A DNA stretch of 64,000 nucleotides from Acidobacteriota bacterium (lineage in GTDB: Bacteria; Acidobacteriota; Vicinamibacteria; Vicinamibacterales; SCN-69-37), in NCBI GenBank assembly GCA_020853395.1, contig JADYYY010000011.1, forward strand, positions 124,001 through 188,000, in the 5' to 3' direction. A program made the translations under genes and the position numbers. The notes beneath the pieces are model-generated. The model was given only the letters and a program-made list of their open reading frames with translations. It did no database searches and had not been told where the DNA came from. Of this stretch, positions 8,586 through 17,965 are shown piece after piece (position 1 is the first letter of the stretch; the number at the start of each line of letters is the position of its first letter).

Positions 8586-10493
8586 GTGACGCGACGGACC
8601 GAACGGCGGGCGAGCGGCGGACGCGCACGGTGGCACGTGGCGGTGATCGTCTTCGTCGCGGCCGGCGCGCTGACGATCGCGGCCGGGCAGGGCGGCGTCG
8701 TTCCGGACGCGCGCGTGGGCCTCGCCGCCGGCATCCGTGACGCGGGCGTGGCGGCCCGCCACCTGCAGCTCGTCGCGAGCGTTCCGAAGCCGGAAGGTTT
8801 CATCGAGCCGTCGGCCCGGGCGCGGGAAGCGGCACCTCCCAACGCCGCGGGTGGTCCGACGGGCCGCGGGCGTGGCCGCGGTGGAAGCTCGCTCGCCTTC
8901 GCCAATTCCGATCTCGCGTTCCTCGGATCGACGCTCTTCCTCGGCAACTTCAATGGGTTCATGGCGTACAGCATCGAGGACCCGGCGCGGCCTCAACTGC
9001 GCGCGGCCGTCGTCTGTCCCGGCGGGCAGGGGGACGTCTCGGTGCACGGGCGCCTGCTGTTCATGTCGGTGGAAGAGACACGCGGGCGGCTGGACTGCGG
9101 CACGGGCGGCGTCACCGGCGCCGTCAGCGCGGAGCGCTTTCGGGGCATCCGGATCTTCGACATCAGCGACGTGCGCGCGCCGAGACAGATCGCGGCCGTG
9201 CAGACGTGCCGCGGATCCCACACCCACACGCTGATCGTCGATCCGAAGGATCCGGAGAACGTCTACGTGTACGGATCCGGCGCGGCATCCGTGCGTTCGG
9301 GCGACGAGTTGGCGGGATGCTCGAGCGGCAAGCCCGACGAGGACGCCGAAACCGCTCTGTACAGCATCGACGTGATTCAGGTGCCGCTCCGCGCGCCGGA
9401 CCGCGCGCGCATCGTCAACCGGCCCAGGATCTTCTCCGATCCGGCGACCGGAGCGATCGCCGGGCTGTGGGCGGGTGGCGCACACGGCGCCGGCACGCAG
9501 TCGACGTCGGCGACGACCGCCTGCCACGACATCACGGCGTTTCCCGCGATTGGACTGGCGGCGGGCGCGTGCGCCGGCAACGGCGTGCTGCTCGACATCG
9601 CCGACCCGGCCCATCCGGTGCGGATCGATCAGGTGTCGGACGCGAACTTCGCCTACTGGCACTCCGCGACGTTCAACAACGACGGCACGAAGGTGATCTT
9701 CACCGACGAGTGGGGCGGCGGCACGCAGCCGCGGTGCCGGCTGACGGATCGGCCCACCTGGGGCGCCGACGCGGTGTTCGACATCGTCGGCCGTTCACTG
9801 CGGTTCGGGGGCTACTACAAGCTGCCGGCGCCGCAGTCCGACGTCGAGAACTGCGTGGCGCACAACGGGTCGCTCGTCCCCGTGCCCGGCCGCGACATCA
9901 TGGTGCAGGGCTGGTACCAGGGCGGCGTCAGCGTGTTCGACTTCACCGACTCGGCGCACCCGTTCGAGATCGCCTACTTCGATCGCGGTCCCGTCGATGC
10001 CACGCGCGTCGTCGTCGGCGGGCACTGGTCGGCGTACTGGTACAACGGCCGGATCTACGCCTCGGAGATGGTCCGCGGCCTCGACGTCCTCGAGCTGCTG
10101 CCGAGCGACTTCCTGAGCCGGCACGAGATCGACGCCGCGGCGCTCGTGCAGACGAACGAGCTGAACACGCAGCAGCAGGCTCGCGTCGAGTGGCCGCGCA
10201 CGACCGTCGTGGCGCGGGCCTATGTCGATCAACTCCGGAGGAGCGGCCGGCTGTCGACGTCGCGGTTGCAGGAGATGACGTCCACGCTGGATCGGCTGGA
10301 GTCCGCGGCGACGACCGGCCGCCGGCCGGACGAAGCGCTGCGGCAGGCAGCCGCGAGGCTGGCGGGCGAGCTCCGTCGCGAGGCGGGCACGGCGCCATCG
10401 CGCGACGCGGCCAGGCTCGCCGGCATCGCCGACGTGCTCACGACCCTCGCTGACGTGCCGCGCACGAACAACGTAGTGATCCGCAGTCGATAG
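8586..10493 (+). CDS. Secreted LVIVD-repeat beta-propeller protein
   Basis: A 635-residue exported protein: an Arg-rich N-terminus, then a hydrophobic signal segment (VAVIVFVAAGALTIAAG). The body has at least four LVIVD-type units, for example FNGFMAYSIEDPARPQL, GIRIFDISDVRAPRQIAAV, GVLLDIADPAHPVRI and GVSVFDFTDSAHPFEI, which build a propeller. No catalytic motif is visible. The C-terminal 130 residues are charged and helical. The GTG start is supported by a GAGGAG-rich element just upstream (8571-8580). It follows the DUF305 gene closely; the two secreted proteins may act together, but the role is unknown. Confidence 0.8.
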   Translation: MTRRTERRASGGRARWHVAVIVFVAAGALTIAAGQGGVVPDARVGLAAGIRDAGVAARHLQLVASVPKPEGFIEPSARAREAAPPNAAGGPTGRGRGRGGSSLAFANSDLAFLGSTLFLGNFNGFMAYSIEDPARPQLRAAVVCPGGQGDVSVHGRLLFMSVEETRGRLDCGTGGVTGAVSAERFRGIRIFDISDVRAPRQIAAVQTCRGSHTHTLIVDPKDPENVYVYGSGAASVRSGDELAGCSSGKPDEDAETALYSIDVIQVPLRAPDRARIVNRPRIFSDPATGAIAGLWAGGAHGAGTQSTSATTACHDITAFPAIGLAAGACAGNGVLLDIADPAHPVRIDQVSDANFAYWHSATFNNDGTKVIFTDEWGGGTQPRCRLTDRPTWGADAVFDIVGRSLRFGGYYKLPAPQSDVENCVAHNGSLVPVPGRDIMVQGWYQGGVSVFDFTDSAHPFEIAYFDRGPVDATRVVVGGHWSAYWYNGRIYASEMVRGLDVLELLPSDFLSRHEIDAAALVQTNELNTQQQARVEWPRTTVVARAYVDQLRRSGRLSTSRLQEMTSTLDRLESAATTGRRPDEALRQAAARLAGELRREAGTAPSRDAARLAGIADVLTTLADVPRTNNVVIRSR

Positions 10494-10530
10494 CCCCATG
10501 CGGCGCTCGCCCGATTCGCGGCCCCAACGG

Positions 10531-10584
10531 CCCGATACCCGATACCCCGATGGCCCGATGCTCCGATGACCCGATGCCCTGATG
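10531..10584. repeat. Degenerate 7-9 bp tandem repeat (CCGATG/CCGATA) running into a start codon
   Basis: About seven imperfect copies of a CCGATAC/CCGATGNC unit fill the spacer after the LVIVD gene. The last copy supplies the ATG of the following DUF2461 gene. No promoter or Shine-Dalgarno sequence can be seen between the repeat and the start. Confidence 0.75.
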
Positions 10585-11250
10585 TCCTACTTCACGCCGG
10601 CGCTCTTCTCGTTCCTCCGCGATCTGAAAGCTCGCAACACCCGCGAGTGGTTCCAGGCGAACCGCGATCGGTACGCGCGGGACGTCGAGGCGCCCATGCT
10701 GCGGTTCATTGCGGACCTCGTCCCGAGGCTCGCGCGGATCAGCCCGGCGTTCGTCGCCGATCCGCGGCGAACGGGCGGTTCGATGTACCGGATCCATCGC
10801 GACACCCGCTTCTCCGCGGACAAATCGCCCTACAAGACGCACGTCGCGGCGTCGTTCGCGCACGAGCAACGCAAGGCGCGGCCGTCGGTGCCGGGCTTCT
10901 ACCTGCACCTCGAGCCCGGCGACAGCCTGGGAGGCGGCGGCATCTATCATCCCGACATGGCGACGCTCACGAGCATCCGGACCGCGATTGCCGAGAACCC
11001 GAAGGGCTGGCGCGCGGTCATCGCCTCGGGCCTCGAGATCGAAGGCGACGCGCTCACGCGCGCGCCGGCGGGCTTCAGCCCGTCCCATCCGCTCATCGCG
11101 TACTTGCGCCTCAAGGACTTCTACGCGCTCGTGCCGTTCACGCAGCGCGACGTCTGCGCGGACGACTTCCTCGACCGCTACGTCGAGGCGTGCGGTCGTG
11201 TGGCGCCGCTCGTGCGGTTTCTCACGATGGCGCTCGGCGGGCGCTGGTAG
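10582..11250 (+). CDS. DUF2461 (TIGR02453) family protein
   Basis: A cytosolic 222-residue protein that matches the DUF2461/TIGR02453 family over its whole length. It starts YFTPALFSFLRDLKARNTREWF, with the conserved N.REWF.ANR segment, followed by the family core MYRIHRDTRFSADKSPYKT, then GFYLHLEPGDSLGGGG. The biochemical role of this widespread family is not established. The start codon lies inside the preceding tandem repeat, and no ribosome-binding site is visible, so expression could depend on repeat length. The next gene begins 126 nt later, with its own promoter-like box. Confidence 0.9.
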   Translation: MSYFTPALFSFLRDLKARNTREWFQANRDRYARDVEAPMLRFIADLVPRLARISPAFVADPRRTGGSMYRIHRDTRFSADKSPYKTHVAASFAHEQRKARPSVPGFYLHLEPGDSLGGGGIYHPDMATLTSIRTAIAENPKGWRAVIASGLEIEGDALTRAPAGFSPSHPLIAYLRLKDFYALVPFTQRDVCADDFLDRYVEACGRVAPLVRFLTMALGGRW

Positions 11251-11349
11251 GGCCGGCACTCGCCGGCGGCATGACGGGCGACGTGGCCGCCACACGAAGC
11301 CGCCTGGCGATGATGGCCGCCGCGTGCCGTGATGGCGGGCGCGCCACGA

Positions 11350-11376
11350 TATGATCCGCCGCGAAGGAGCCCGCCC
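11350..11376 (+). promoter_or_regulatory. -10 box and ribosome-binding site of the TIM-barrel gene
   Basis: TATGAT at 11350-11355 is followed by GAAGGAG at 11363-11369, 7 nt before the ATG. No good -35 match was found. Confidence 0.45.
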
Positions 11377-12321
11377 ATGACCCCGCAGAGTCCGACCGCC
11401 GATCCCGCGAAGCTGGCGCGCATCGCCATCATGACGCTGAACTTCGAGAACATGCTGCGCGTCCCCGGGCAGTGGGAGGAGCCGACCGACACGCTCGCGC
11501 TCTTCGACATCCCGCAGATGTACGCGGATCGCTACGGGGTCCACAACATCGAGATCCAGCACACGCACTTCCAGTCCGTCGAGGACGCGTACGTCAGGGA
11601 GCTGCGCGCGCGAGCGGAGAAGGTCCAATCGCGCTTCAGCAACATCAACCTCGAGTTCGGGCCCATGACGATCTCCTCGCCGAACCCCGTGCTTCGCGCG
11701 CAGGCGATCGACCTGACGAAGCAGTGGATCGATCGCGCCGCGCTGCTCGGGTCGCCGCGCGTGATGATCAACCAGGGTGCGCCGACGCAGGAGAACAAGA
11801 ACGACGGGATCGCCGCGTTGAAGGCGATGGTCGAGTACGGGAAGTCGAAGGGCGTGATGATCGGCGTCGAGACGCGCGGCAACGCCAGCGGCAACAACCG
11901 CGGCGTCGTCAATCCCGCGGCCCAGGCCGGGCGCGCGGGCGGTGCCGGACCGCAGGGCGGGGCCGCGCAGACGCCGTCGCCGTCGCCGGCCGCACCTCCC
12001 GCGCCTGGCGCGCCGCTGCCCGTCCTCACGACCGTGCCGAACTGGGTGCTCCTGGCCGAGCTGCTGCGCGATTCCGGCGCGCGCGCCAACGTGGACCTCG
12101 GCGGCGTCGGTGCGGCCGACCAGGGCGAGCTGCACGCCGCGCTTCGCACGCTGCTCCCCATCACCGTCGGCAGCATGCACGTCCGACCCAGCCCCCGCTG
12201 GGATCTGGCGACCGCGATCCGATTCACCGTCACGCTCGGCTATCAGGGGCTGTACTCGATCGAAGTCCGCGGGCACGAGGGCACGAAGGCAGCGCTCGAC
12301 ACCGTCGTCGCGAATCTCTGA
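11377..12321 (+). CDS. Sugar phosphate isomerase/epimerase-like TIM-barrel protein
   Basis: A 314-residue protein of the xylose-isomerase-like TIM-barrel type. Supporting strands and motifs are YGVHNIEIQHTHF, the conserved MINQGAP strand end, VMIGVETRG with the typical Glu, NVDLGGVG, and VGSMHVRPS near the C-terminus, plus YSIEVRGHEG with a second Glu. Family members isomerise or epimerise sugars or act as AP endonucleases. An unusual Ala/Pro/Gly-rich insert of about 35 residues (roughly 185-220) interrupts the barrel between VETRG and LLAELL. No export signal is seen. The start is supported by GAAGGAG. The following polysaccharide deacetylase gene is 111 nt away on the same strand. Confidence 0.72.
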   Translation: MTPQSPTADPAKLARIAIMTLNFENMLRVPGQWEEPTDTLALFDIPQMYADRYGVHNIEIQHTHFQSVEDAYVRELRARAEKVQSRFSNINLEFGPMTISSPNPVLRAQAIDLTKQWIDRAALLGSPRVMINQGAPTQENKNDGIAALKAMVEYGKSKGVMIGVETRGNASGNNRGVVNPAAQAGRAGGAGPQGGAAQTPSPSPAAPPAPGAPLPVLTTVPNWVLLAELLRDSGARANVDLGGVGAADQGELHAALRTLLPITVGSMHVRPSPRWDLATAIRFTVTLGYQGLYSIEVRGHEGTKAALDTVVANL

Positions 12322-12432
12322 GCTGGCGCGCGGTGGGCGAACGACGCCGCGCTCATTGACAGAGGTTCGTGGCCGGCCGCTCGCGCCGACCGTGGAACCG
12401 CAGCGGCTCGCCTGCATCGAACTGGAGATCGG

Positions 12433-13323
12433 ATGACCACGCCCAAAGACGTCCGCGTCGCGTTGACGTTCGACTACGACGCCATGAGCAACTGGATCAA
12501 CACGTCGGGCGGCAAGTCGCCCGGCATGATCTCCAGGGGCGAGTTCGGTCCCATCGCCCTCCGGCGCGTGCTCGCGCTGCTCGAGTCCCGCGGGATCACG
12601 ACGACCTTCTTCGTGCCCGGCCACACGGCGCTCGCGTTCCCCGACACCGTCAAGGCGATCCAGGCCATGGGCCACGAGATCGGGCATCACGGGTGGGTAC
12701 ACGAGAACCCGGCGACGCTCTCGCCCGACGAGGAGCGTCGTGTGCTCGAGCGCGGCCTCGACGCGCTCCAGCGGGTGGCCGGCATTCGTCCCGTGGGGTA
12801 CCGGTCGCCCGGCTGGGACAACAGCGTGGCGACCGTGCCGCTGCTGCTCGAGTACGGGTTCGAGTACGAGAGCAGCCTCATGGGCTCGGACTTCGAGCCC
12901 TATTGGTGCCGCGTCGGCGACGAGATCTCCACGAGCGAGGAGTTCCGCTGGGGCACGCCCGTCGATCTGGTCGAGGTCCCGGTTGCCTGGCATCTCGACG
13001 ACTTCATCCAGTTCGAGTTCGTCGCCACGCCCTCCGGCATTCTGAACGCCGCGCGGTCGCCGACGATGTGCTGGGAGATCTGGACGGCGGAGTTCGACTA
13101 TCTGTACGAACGCGTTGGCCGCGGCATCCTCAACATCACGATGCACCCGCAGGTGATCGGGCGCGGGCACCGCTTGCTCTTCCTCGAGCGGTTCATCGAG
13201 TACGTCGGATCGCGCCCGGGCGTGTCGTTCACGACGCTCGCCGGCTACGTTCGTCAGTGGCGCGCGGGCCGCGCGCCGCAGTTGCCGAAGGACGCGGGGC
13301 CGGCGCGGGCCTCGCCGCGCTGA
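12433..13323 (+). CDS. Polysaccharide deacetylase (NodB homology) family protein
   Basis: A 296-residue NodB-domain protein. Motif 1 is LTFDYDAMSN with Asp14/Asp16; the metal-binding motif 2 is GHEIGHHGWVHENP with the H-x3-H pair at 86 and 90. Motif 3 is GYRSPGWDNS, and a late TMHPQVIGRG supplies the conserved His. The lack of a signal peptide and the overall pattern are closest to the PuuE/HpPgdA-type subgroup, which includes allantoinase-like enzymes and cytoplasmic deacetylases acting on small amides rather than chitin. It ends 7 nt before the penicillin-acylase homologue, so the two are almost certainly co-transcribed and may degrade related N-acyl compounds. Confidence 0.85.
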   Translation: MTTPKDVRVALTFDYDAMSNWINTSGGKSPGMISRGEFGPIALRRVLALLESRGITTTFFVPGHTALAFPDTVKAIQAMGHEIGHHGWVHENPATLSPDEERRVLERGLDALQRVAGIRPVGYRSPGWDNSVATVPLLLEYGFEYESSLMGSDFEPYWCRVGDEISTSEEFRWGTPVDLVEVPVAWHLDDFIQFEFVATPSGILNAARSPTMCWEIWTAEFDYLYERVGRGILNITMHPQVIGRGHRLLFLERFIEYVGSRPGVSFTTLAGYVRQWRAGRAPQLPKDAGPARASPR

Positions 13324-13330
13324 TCGCGCC

Positions 13331-15700
13331 GTGGCCGGCGAGCACATCGAGGTGAGCGGGATCGCCGCGCCGGTCGACATCCTCGTGGACCGCTGGGGCG
13401 TGTCGCACATCCGCGCATCAGGAACGGCCGATCTCTTCTTCGCGCAGGGATTCAACGCGGCGCGCGACCGGTTGTGGCAGATCGATCTCTGGCGCAAGCG
13501 CGGCCTCGGCCTGCTGGCCGCGGATTTCGGACCGGGCTATCTCGCTCAAGATCGCGCCGCGCGCCTCTTCCTCGACCGCGGCGACATGGACGCGGAATGG
13601 GCCGCCTATGGCGGAGACGCCCGGAGCATCTGCGAAGCGTTCGTCGCCGGCGTCAACGCGTACGTCGACGTCGTCGATCGTCACCCCGATCGGCTGCCCC
13701 TCGAGTTCGTTCGGCTGCGCACGCGCCCCGCCCGCTGGAATGCGGCGGACGTCGTCCGCATCCGCACGCATGGATGGCTGCGGAACGCGCTGTCCGAAGC
13801 GACGCGTGCCGCCGTGATGGCCCGGGCCGATGCGGCCGCCGATCGGCTGCGACTCGCGCTGGAGCCACCGGTGGTCCCGGAGCCGGCCCCTGGCCTTGAC
13901 CTTGCCGGGATGCCGCCCGACGTGCTCGACGCCTATCGGCTGGCAACGGCCCCGGTGACCTTCAGCGCCGCGCGCCTCGGCGCCGACATGGCGGACGCGT
14001 GGCGCTGGCGGGCCGTGACGCCCGATGGAGACGTTTCCCTCGCCGCTGCCGCACCCGCTTCGAACAACTGGGCCGTGCACGGCGACAGGACGACGACCGG
14101 CAGACCGGTGCTGGCGAGCGATCCGCATCGGCTGCACGCGGTGCCATCGCTGCGCCATCTCGTCCACCTTTCGGCGCCTGGTCTCGACCTCATCGGCGCG
14201 GTCGAGCCGCACTTTCCCGGCATCACGATCGGCCACAACGAAGACGCCGCGTTCGGCCTGACCCTCTTCCTCGGACCGGACCAGGAGGATCTCCACGTCT
14301 ACGAGGCGAGTCCTGACGGCGCGCGATCGTACCGGTATGGCGGCGGGTGGGAGCCGCTGCGGCTCGTCGAGGAGACGTTCGAGATCAAGGGCGCGGCGCC
14401 GATCGTGATGCCGCTCGCGTTCACGAGACATGGACCTGTCGTGTACGAAGACCCGACGCGCGGCCGGATCTACGCCCTGCGAACCGTGTGGACCGAGCCC
14501 GGCACGGCGCCCTACGGTGCGGCGCTGCTCGCCATGCGGGCCCGCACGTGCGACGAATTTCGAACGGCGCTTCGGCGCTGGAAGGCGCCGGCGGTCAACT
14601 ACGTGTACGCGGATCGCACCGGATCGATCGCGTGGATCACCGCAGGGCTCGCGCCGGTGCGCCGGTCGTGGGACGGGCTGTTGCCGGTTCCCGGCGACGG
14701 GCGGTACGAATGGGAGGGCTTCCTCGATCCCGGCCTGCTGCCGTCCGCCGTGAACCCACCGGCCGGCTTCGTCGCGTCAGCCAACGCTTTCAACTTGCCG
14801 CCGAGCTGGGATCGACATGCCGCGCCGATGGGGTACGAATGGGACGACCCGTCACGGCGCGATCGCATCGACGAAGTGCTGTCGGCGGATCGCCGGCACT
14901 CGGTGGAGGCCTCGTGCGCGCTCCAGACCGACGTCGTCTCGCTGCCGGCCAGACGGCTCTGCGCGCTCGTCGCTCCCCTGAGCCCGGCGGATCCGGATGC
15001 GCACGCCGCGCTCGACCTGCTCGATCGTTGGGACCATCGATTGACGGCGGACAGCCCGGCCGCGGCCCTCTTCGAGGTGTGGTGGACCCGGCGTCTCCGG
15101 CCGGCCGTGCTCGAGCGCCTCGTGCCCGACTCGCGCACGCGAGCGCTGCTCGGTGCCGGCGACGTCGGCGCCGTGCTGGATGTGCTCGAAGCCGGTATGG
15201 CCGGGCGTCTCGACGCAGAGCCGAGCGGCTTCGCCGCGATGCTACTCGCGACGCTCGCGGAGGCTCATCGCGATTGCCGCGCGCTCATGGGCATGGACGC
15301 CGCCGCCTGGGCCTGGGGACGACTCCAGCACTGGCGCGTGCAGCACGCGCTGTCGGTGCTGGATCCGGACGACGCGCGCTTCGACGTGGGGCCACTCGCG
15401 GTCGGCGGCAGCGAATCGACCTTGATGAAGGGAACGTACCGGCCGTCCGATTTCCGCGTCACGCTCGGCGCGTCCGTGCGCCTCGTCATGGACGTCGGCG
15501 ACTGGGACCGGAGCGTCTGGATCAACGCGCCCGGCCAGTCGGGCGACCCGCGATCGCCGCACTATGCCGACCTGGCGGCTCCGTGGGCCCGCGGCGAGTA
15601 CGTGCCGATGCTCTTCTCCGAGCAGGCCGTGACCACGGGGGCCGTCACGACGATCAGGCTCGAACCGGCGTCGCCGGCCGGCAGCGGACCCGCGGGCTGA
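13331..15700 (+). CDS. Penicillin acylase family (Ntn hydrolase) protein
   Basis: A 789-residue protein of the penicillin/AHL acylase type, which hydrolyses N-acyl bonds after autocatalytic removal of a spacer. The alpha part has DRWGVSHIRAS and FFAQGFNAARDRLWQ. The cleavage site and nucleophile are seen in ASNNWAVHG, with Ser244 as the first residue of the mature beta chain, followed by GRPVLASDPHR and FPGITIGHNEDAAFG. Late motifs are YADRTGSIAW and VNPPAGFVASANA. The length is normal for the precursor, but no signal peptide is visible, whereas most characterised members are periplasmic. The start is GTG 13331. The substrate is unknown; pairing with a NodB-type deacetylase suggests N-acyl metabolite turnover. 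Confidence 0.9.
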   Translation: MAGEHIEVSGIAAPVDILVDRWGVSHIRASGTADLFFAQGFNAARDRLWQIDLWRKRGLGLLAADFGPGYLAQDRAARLFLDRGDMDAEWAAYGGDARSICEAFVAGVNAYVDVVDRHPDRLPLEFVRLRTRPARWNAADVVRIRTHGWLRNALSEATRAAVMARADAAADRLRLALEPPVVPEPAPGLDLAGMPPDVLDAYRLATAPVTFSAARLGADMADAWRWRAVTPDGDVSLAAAAPASNNWAVHGDRTTTGRPVLASDPHRLHAVPSLRHLVHLSAPGLDLIGAVEPHFPGITIGHNEDAAFGLTLFLGPDQEDLHVYEASPDGARSYRYGGGWEPLRLVEETFEIKGAAPIVMPLAFTRHGPVVYEDPTRGRIYALRTVWTEPGTAPYGAALLAMRARTCDEFRTALRRWKAPAVNYVYADRTGSIAWITAGLAPVRRSWDGLLPVPGDGRYEWEGFLDPGLLPSAVNPPAGFVASANAFNLPPSWDRHAAPMGYEWDDPSRRDRIDEVLSADRRHSVEASCALQTDVVSLPARRLCALVAPLSPADPDAHAALDLLDRWDHRLTADSPAAALFEVWWTRRLRPAVLERLVPDSRTRALLGAGDVGAVLDVLEAGMAGRLDAEPSGFAAMLLATLAEAHRDCRALMGMDAAAWAWGRLQHWRVQHALSVLDPDDARFDVGPLAVGGSESTLMKGTYRPSDFRVTLGASVRLVMDVGDWDRSVWINAPGQSGDPRSPHYADLAAPWARGEYVPMLFSEQAVTTGAVTTIRLEPASPAGSGPAG

Positions 15701-15724
15701 ACGTCTCGTCCTGTCAGCCCGCGG
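15690..15724. terminator. Bidirectional hairpin terminator between convergent genes
   Basis: Perfect 11-bp inverted repeat (CCGCGGGCTGA, 13-nt loop, TCAGCCCGCGG). The left arm contains the stop codon of the acylase gene, and the structure lies 18 nt from the stop of the convergent VCBS gene. There is no T-run, so it may be a weak or factor-assisted terminator. Confidence 0.6.
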
Positions 15725-15742
15725 ATCCGCGCCCGCTGCCCG

Positions 15743-17680
15743 CTACGGTTTCTGTGTGGCCGCCGCCGTTCCGCGTGGTTTGCCGAAGAAGACGAACAAC
15801 CCGCGGTCGGTCGACGACACCAGATCGGTCAGCCCGTCCTTGTTCACGTCGGCAGCCGTCACGGCGTTGCCCGCACCAGACCGGTTGTGGACGAGCTCAG
15901 GAACGAGCCTGGCACCGCCTGGCGCCTTGGCATCCCGCACGGTGCGGTACACGTAGATCACCGGCGGACCGTACGGATCCGGGTCGGTGTAGTCGTCGCG
16001 GTGCGACCAGAAGCGCTTGCCGACGATGAAGTCCTCGATCTTGTCGCCATCGACGTCGGCGACCGTCGAGCCGTGCATCTCGGAGATGGCGACGTCGCCG
16101 GCGTTCTTCGTCGACAGATCGCCCATCACCACGTGCGGCACGAAGGAAATCTTCCCGGCGGCGTCACGCTTCTGTTCGTACCAGTTCAGCCCCCATCCGT
16201 GCGCCTGGAGGACGGCGACCACGTCGGCGCGCTTGTCGCCGTTGACGTCGTAGACGCCGATCTCGCCGCCGCCCGGTGAGGCGTGGCCCGTCCACTTGCC
16301 GAACGCCTCGGGGTGGTAAGTCCAGACGCCGCTGGCCGCGCCGCCCGCCGGCTGCTCCCACCATCCGTACGGATCGACCACGTCCACCTTGCCGTCGCCG
16401 CTGATGTCGCCGACGCCCAGACCGTGGCCGGCGCCCCAGGGGCCCTGCGTGGAGATGTCGTGCACGATCCACTTGCCGAGCGGATTCGCCGGGTCCGGCT
16501 CGGCGTATCGCAGGAAGCCGCCGCCGCCGTAGATGAACTCGCCCTTGCCGTCGCCGTCGATGTCCTTGTAGAGCGACACTTCCTTCTGCACCTGCGGCAC
16601 CACGTCGATCTTCGTCCAGCGGCGGGCCTGGTTCTGCGGGTTGACGTACAGGTGGAGGTCCTGTCCGATCGCGCCCATGCAGAACACGTCGGTCCACCCG
16701 TCGCCCGTCACGTCGTCGGCGAAGTTCTGCATGCAGTCGTTCGGGTACTCGGTGGACGGGTTCACGGTCTGCGCCAGGTAGATCTCGCGGAACTTCGTGA
16801 AATCCGGCCCGAGGTGGTAGTAGGGACCGGCAGCGACGTCGTTGGCGCCGTCGCGGTTGAAGTCGCCGACCGCGCCGCCCCAACTGTAGTAGAACTCGTG
16901 CAACTGCTGCATGCGGAAGTTCGCGGAGACCCGCTCGAGCGGCAGCGTCTTCAGCGCGAGGTCCGACGTCGCCACGTCCTTGTAGCGCACCTCGCCGGTG
17001 CCGCCGACGTACAGCGCGACCGGACCGAACGCGCCGACGGCATCCTCAGCCGCGGCCGATCCGATGGAGGACTCGTTCAGGAACGGCCGGATGATGCTCG
17101 CGTCGAGCACGATCTCCACGAGGTTCCAGTCTTCGGCTCTCAACCCGCCCACCGGCGGCGTCAACGGCAGGTTGGGCGGCGCGCTGGCCCGGCCGGCCCC
17201 GCCTGCGCGGGGCGCGGTCGGCGCCGGCGGAGTCGGCGGCGCCGGGGGCGCGAAGCGAATCTGACCGCCGGCGGTCCGGAGCCGGCTTCGCGAGAGCTCC
17301 TTTCCGGCGGCGTCGAGCGTGACGGCGTACGCGCCGGCATCCTCGCCGGCGAGCGCGACGTAGATGCCCTTCATCCCGTCGGCCGTCTTCTCCGCTCGGA
17401 GGAGAACACCGGTCTTGCAGCCGCCGGTGCAGCGAAAGCGGCCGAAGACGCCGACGTCTTGGAGCGCGCGATCGAGCATCAGCCACCCGCCGGCGGGCGA
17501 CTTCGGCGTGCCGACGTACTCGCCCTTCTCCGCGCGCCAGGCGGCATCGCCCAGGACGTGCCAGCCGGCCAACGACGTGGCCGCGTATCGAGTGTCGTAC
17601 ACGTAGTTCTGCTGCGCCGCGACCGTCATCGTCGAGAGTGCGGCTGCCAGAACCGCCCACGTTCCACGTCTGCGTCTCAT
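15743..17680 (-). CDS. Secreted VCBS/FG-GAP repeat protein with N-terminal beta domain
   Basis: A 645-residue exported protein with a classical signal peptide (cleavage near TVAAQQ). Residues of about 30-230 resemble the jelly-roll, laminin-like or 3-keto-disaccharide hydrolase (DUF1080-type) fold (GWLMLDRALQDV; EDWNLVEIVLD), with a Pro/Ala-rich linker inside. The rest has about seven VCBS/FG-GAP calcium-loop repeats, such as GDFNRDGANDV, DVTGDGWTDVF, DIDGDGKGEF, DISGDGKVDVV, DVNGDKRADVV, DVDGDKIEDF and DVNKDGLTDLV, enough for a seven-bladed propeller. Many acidobacterial and planctomycete proteins have this build, with carbohydrate binding or hydrolysis proposed. A GAGG element precedes the ATG. 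Confidence 0.83.
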   Translation of the reverse strand: MRRRRGTWAVLAAALSTMTVAAQQNYVYDTRYAATSLAGWHVLGDAAWRAEKGEYVGTPKSPAGGWLMLDRALQDVGVFGRFRCTGGCKTGVLLRAEKTADGMKGIYVALAGEDAGAYAVTLDAAGKELSRSRLRTAGGQIRFAPPAPPTPPAPTAPRAGGAGRASAPPNLPLTPPVGGLRAEDWNLVEIVLDASIIRPFLNESSIGSAAAEDAVGAFGPVALYVGGTGEVRYKDVATSDLALKTLPLERVSANFRMQQLHEFYYSWGGAVGDFNRDGANDVAAGPYYHLGPDFTKFREIYLAQTVNPSTEYPNDCMQNFADDVTGDGWTDVFCMGAIGQDLHLYVNPQNQARRWTKIDVVPQVQKEVSLYKDIDGDGKGEFIYGGGGFLRYAEPDPANPLGKWIVHDISTQGPWGAGHGLGVGDISGDGKVDVVDPYGWWEQPAGGAASGVWTYHPEAFGKWTGHASPGGGEIGVYDVNGDKRADVVAVLQAHGWGLNWYEQKRDAAGKISFVPHVVMGDLSTKNAGDVAISEMHGSTVADVDGDKIEDFIVGKRFWSHRDDYTDPDPYGPPVIYVYRTVRDAKAPGGARLVPELVHNRSGAGNAVTAADVNKDGLTDLVSSTDRGLFVFFGKPRGTAAATQKP

Positions 17681-17965
17681 AGAAGTACCTCGGAGGCAGG
17701 AAAGTAATACCGCACCTCGAGCAAGTCAAGGCAGTGGGCCCGCGCAGTGGCAACGACGCGGCCGGCGACTGGCAAGCCAGCCGCGACGCGAACGAGCCGA
17801 GCGGGCGCCGTGGACACGAACCGGACGCTCGACGTCCCCCGCGGCGTGACGCGCAAGCGCGCCGGCGGCGGCCATCGAGCGAGCCCTCGAGCGCGTCGGC
17901 AATCGGATCTCTCGATCCGTCAGAGGTACGAATCTTGGAGCGCCCGGCGCCCGGGAGGGCGCATC

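Noticed and set aside
10438-13497. 1,019-codon frame on the minus strand
   Set aside because: It is a by-product of high-GC codon use opposite three well-supported genes.
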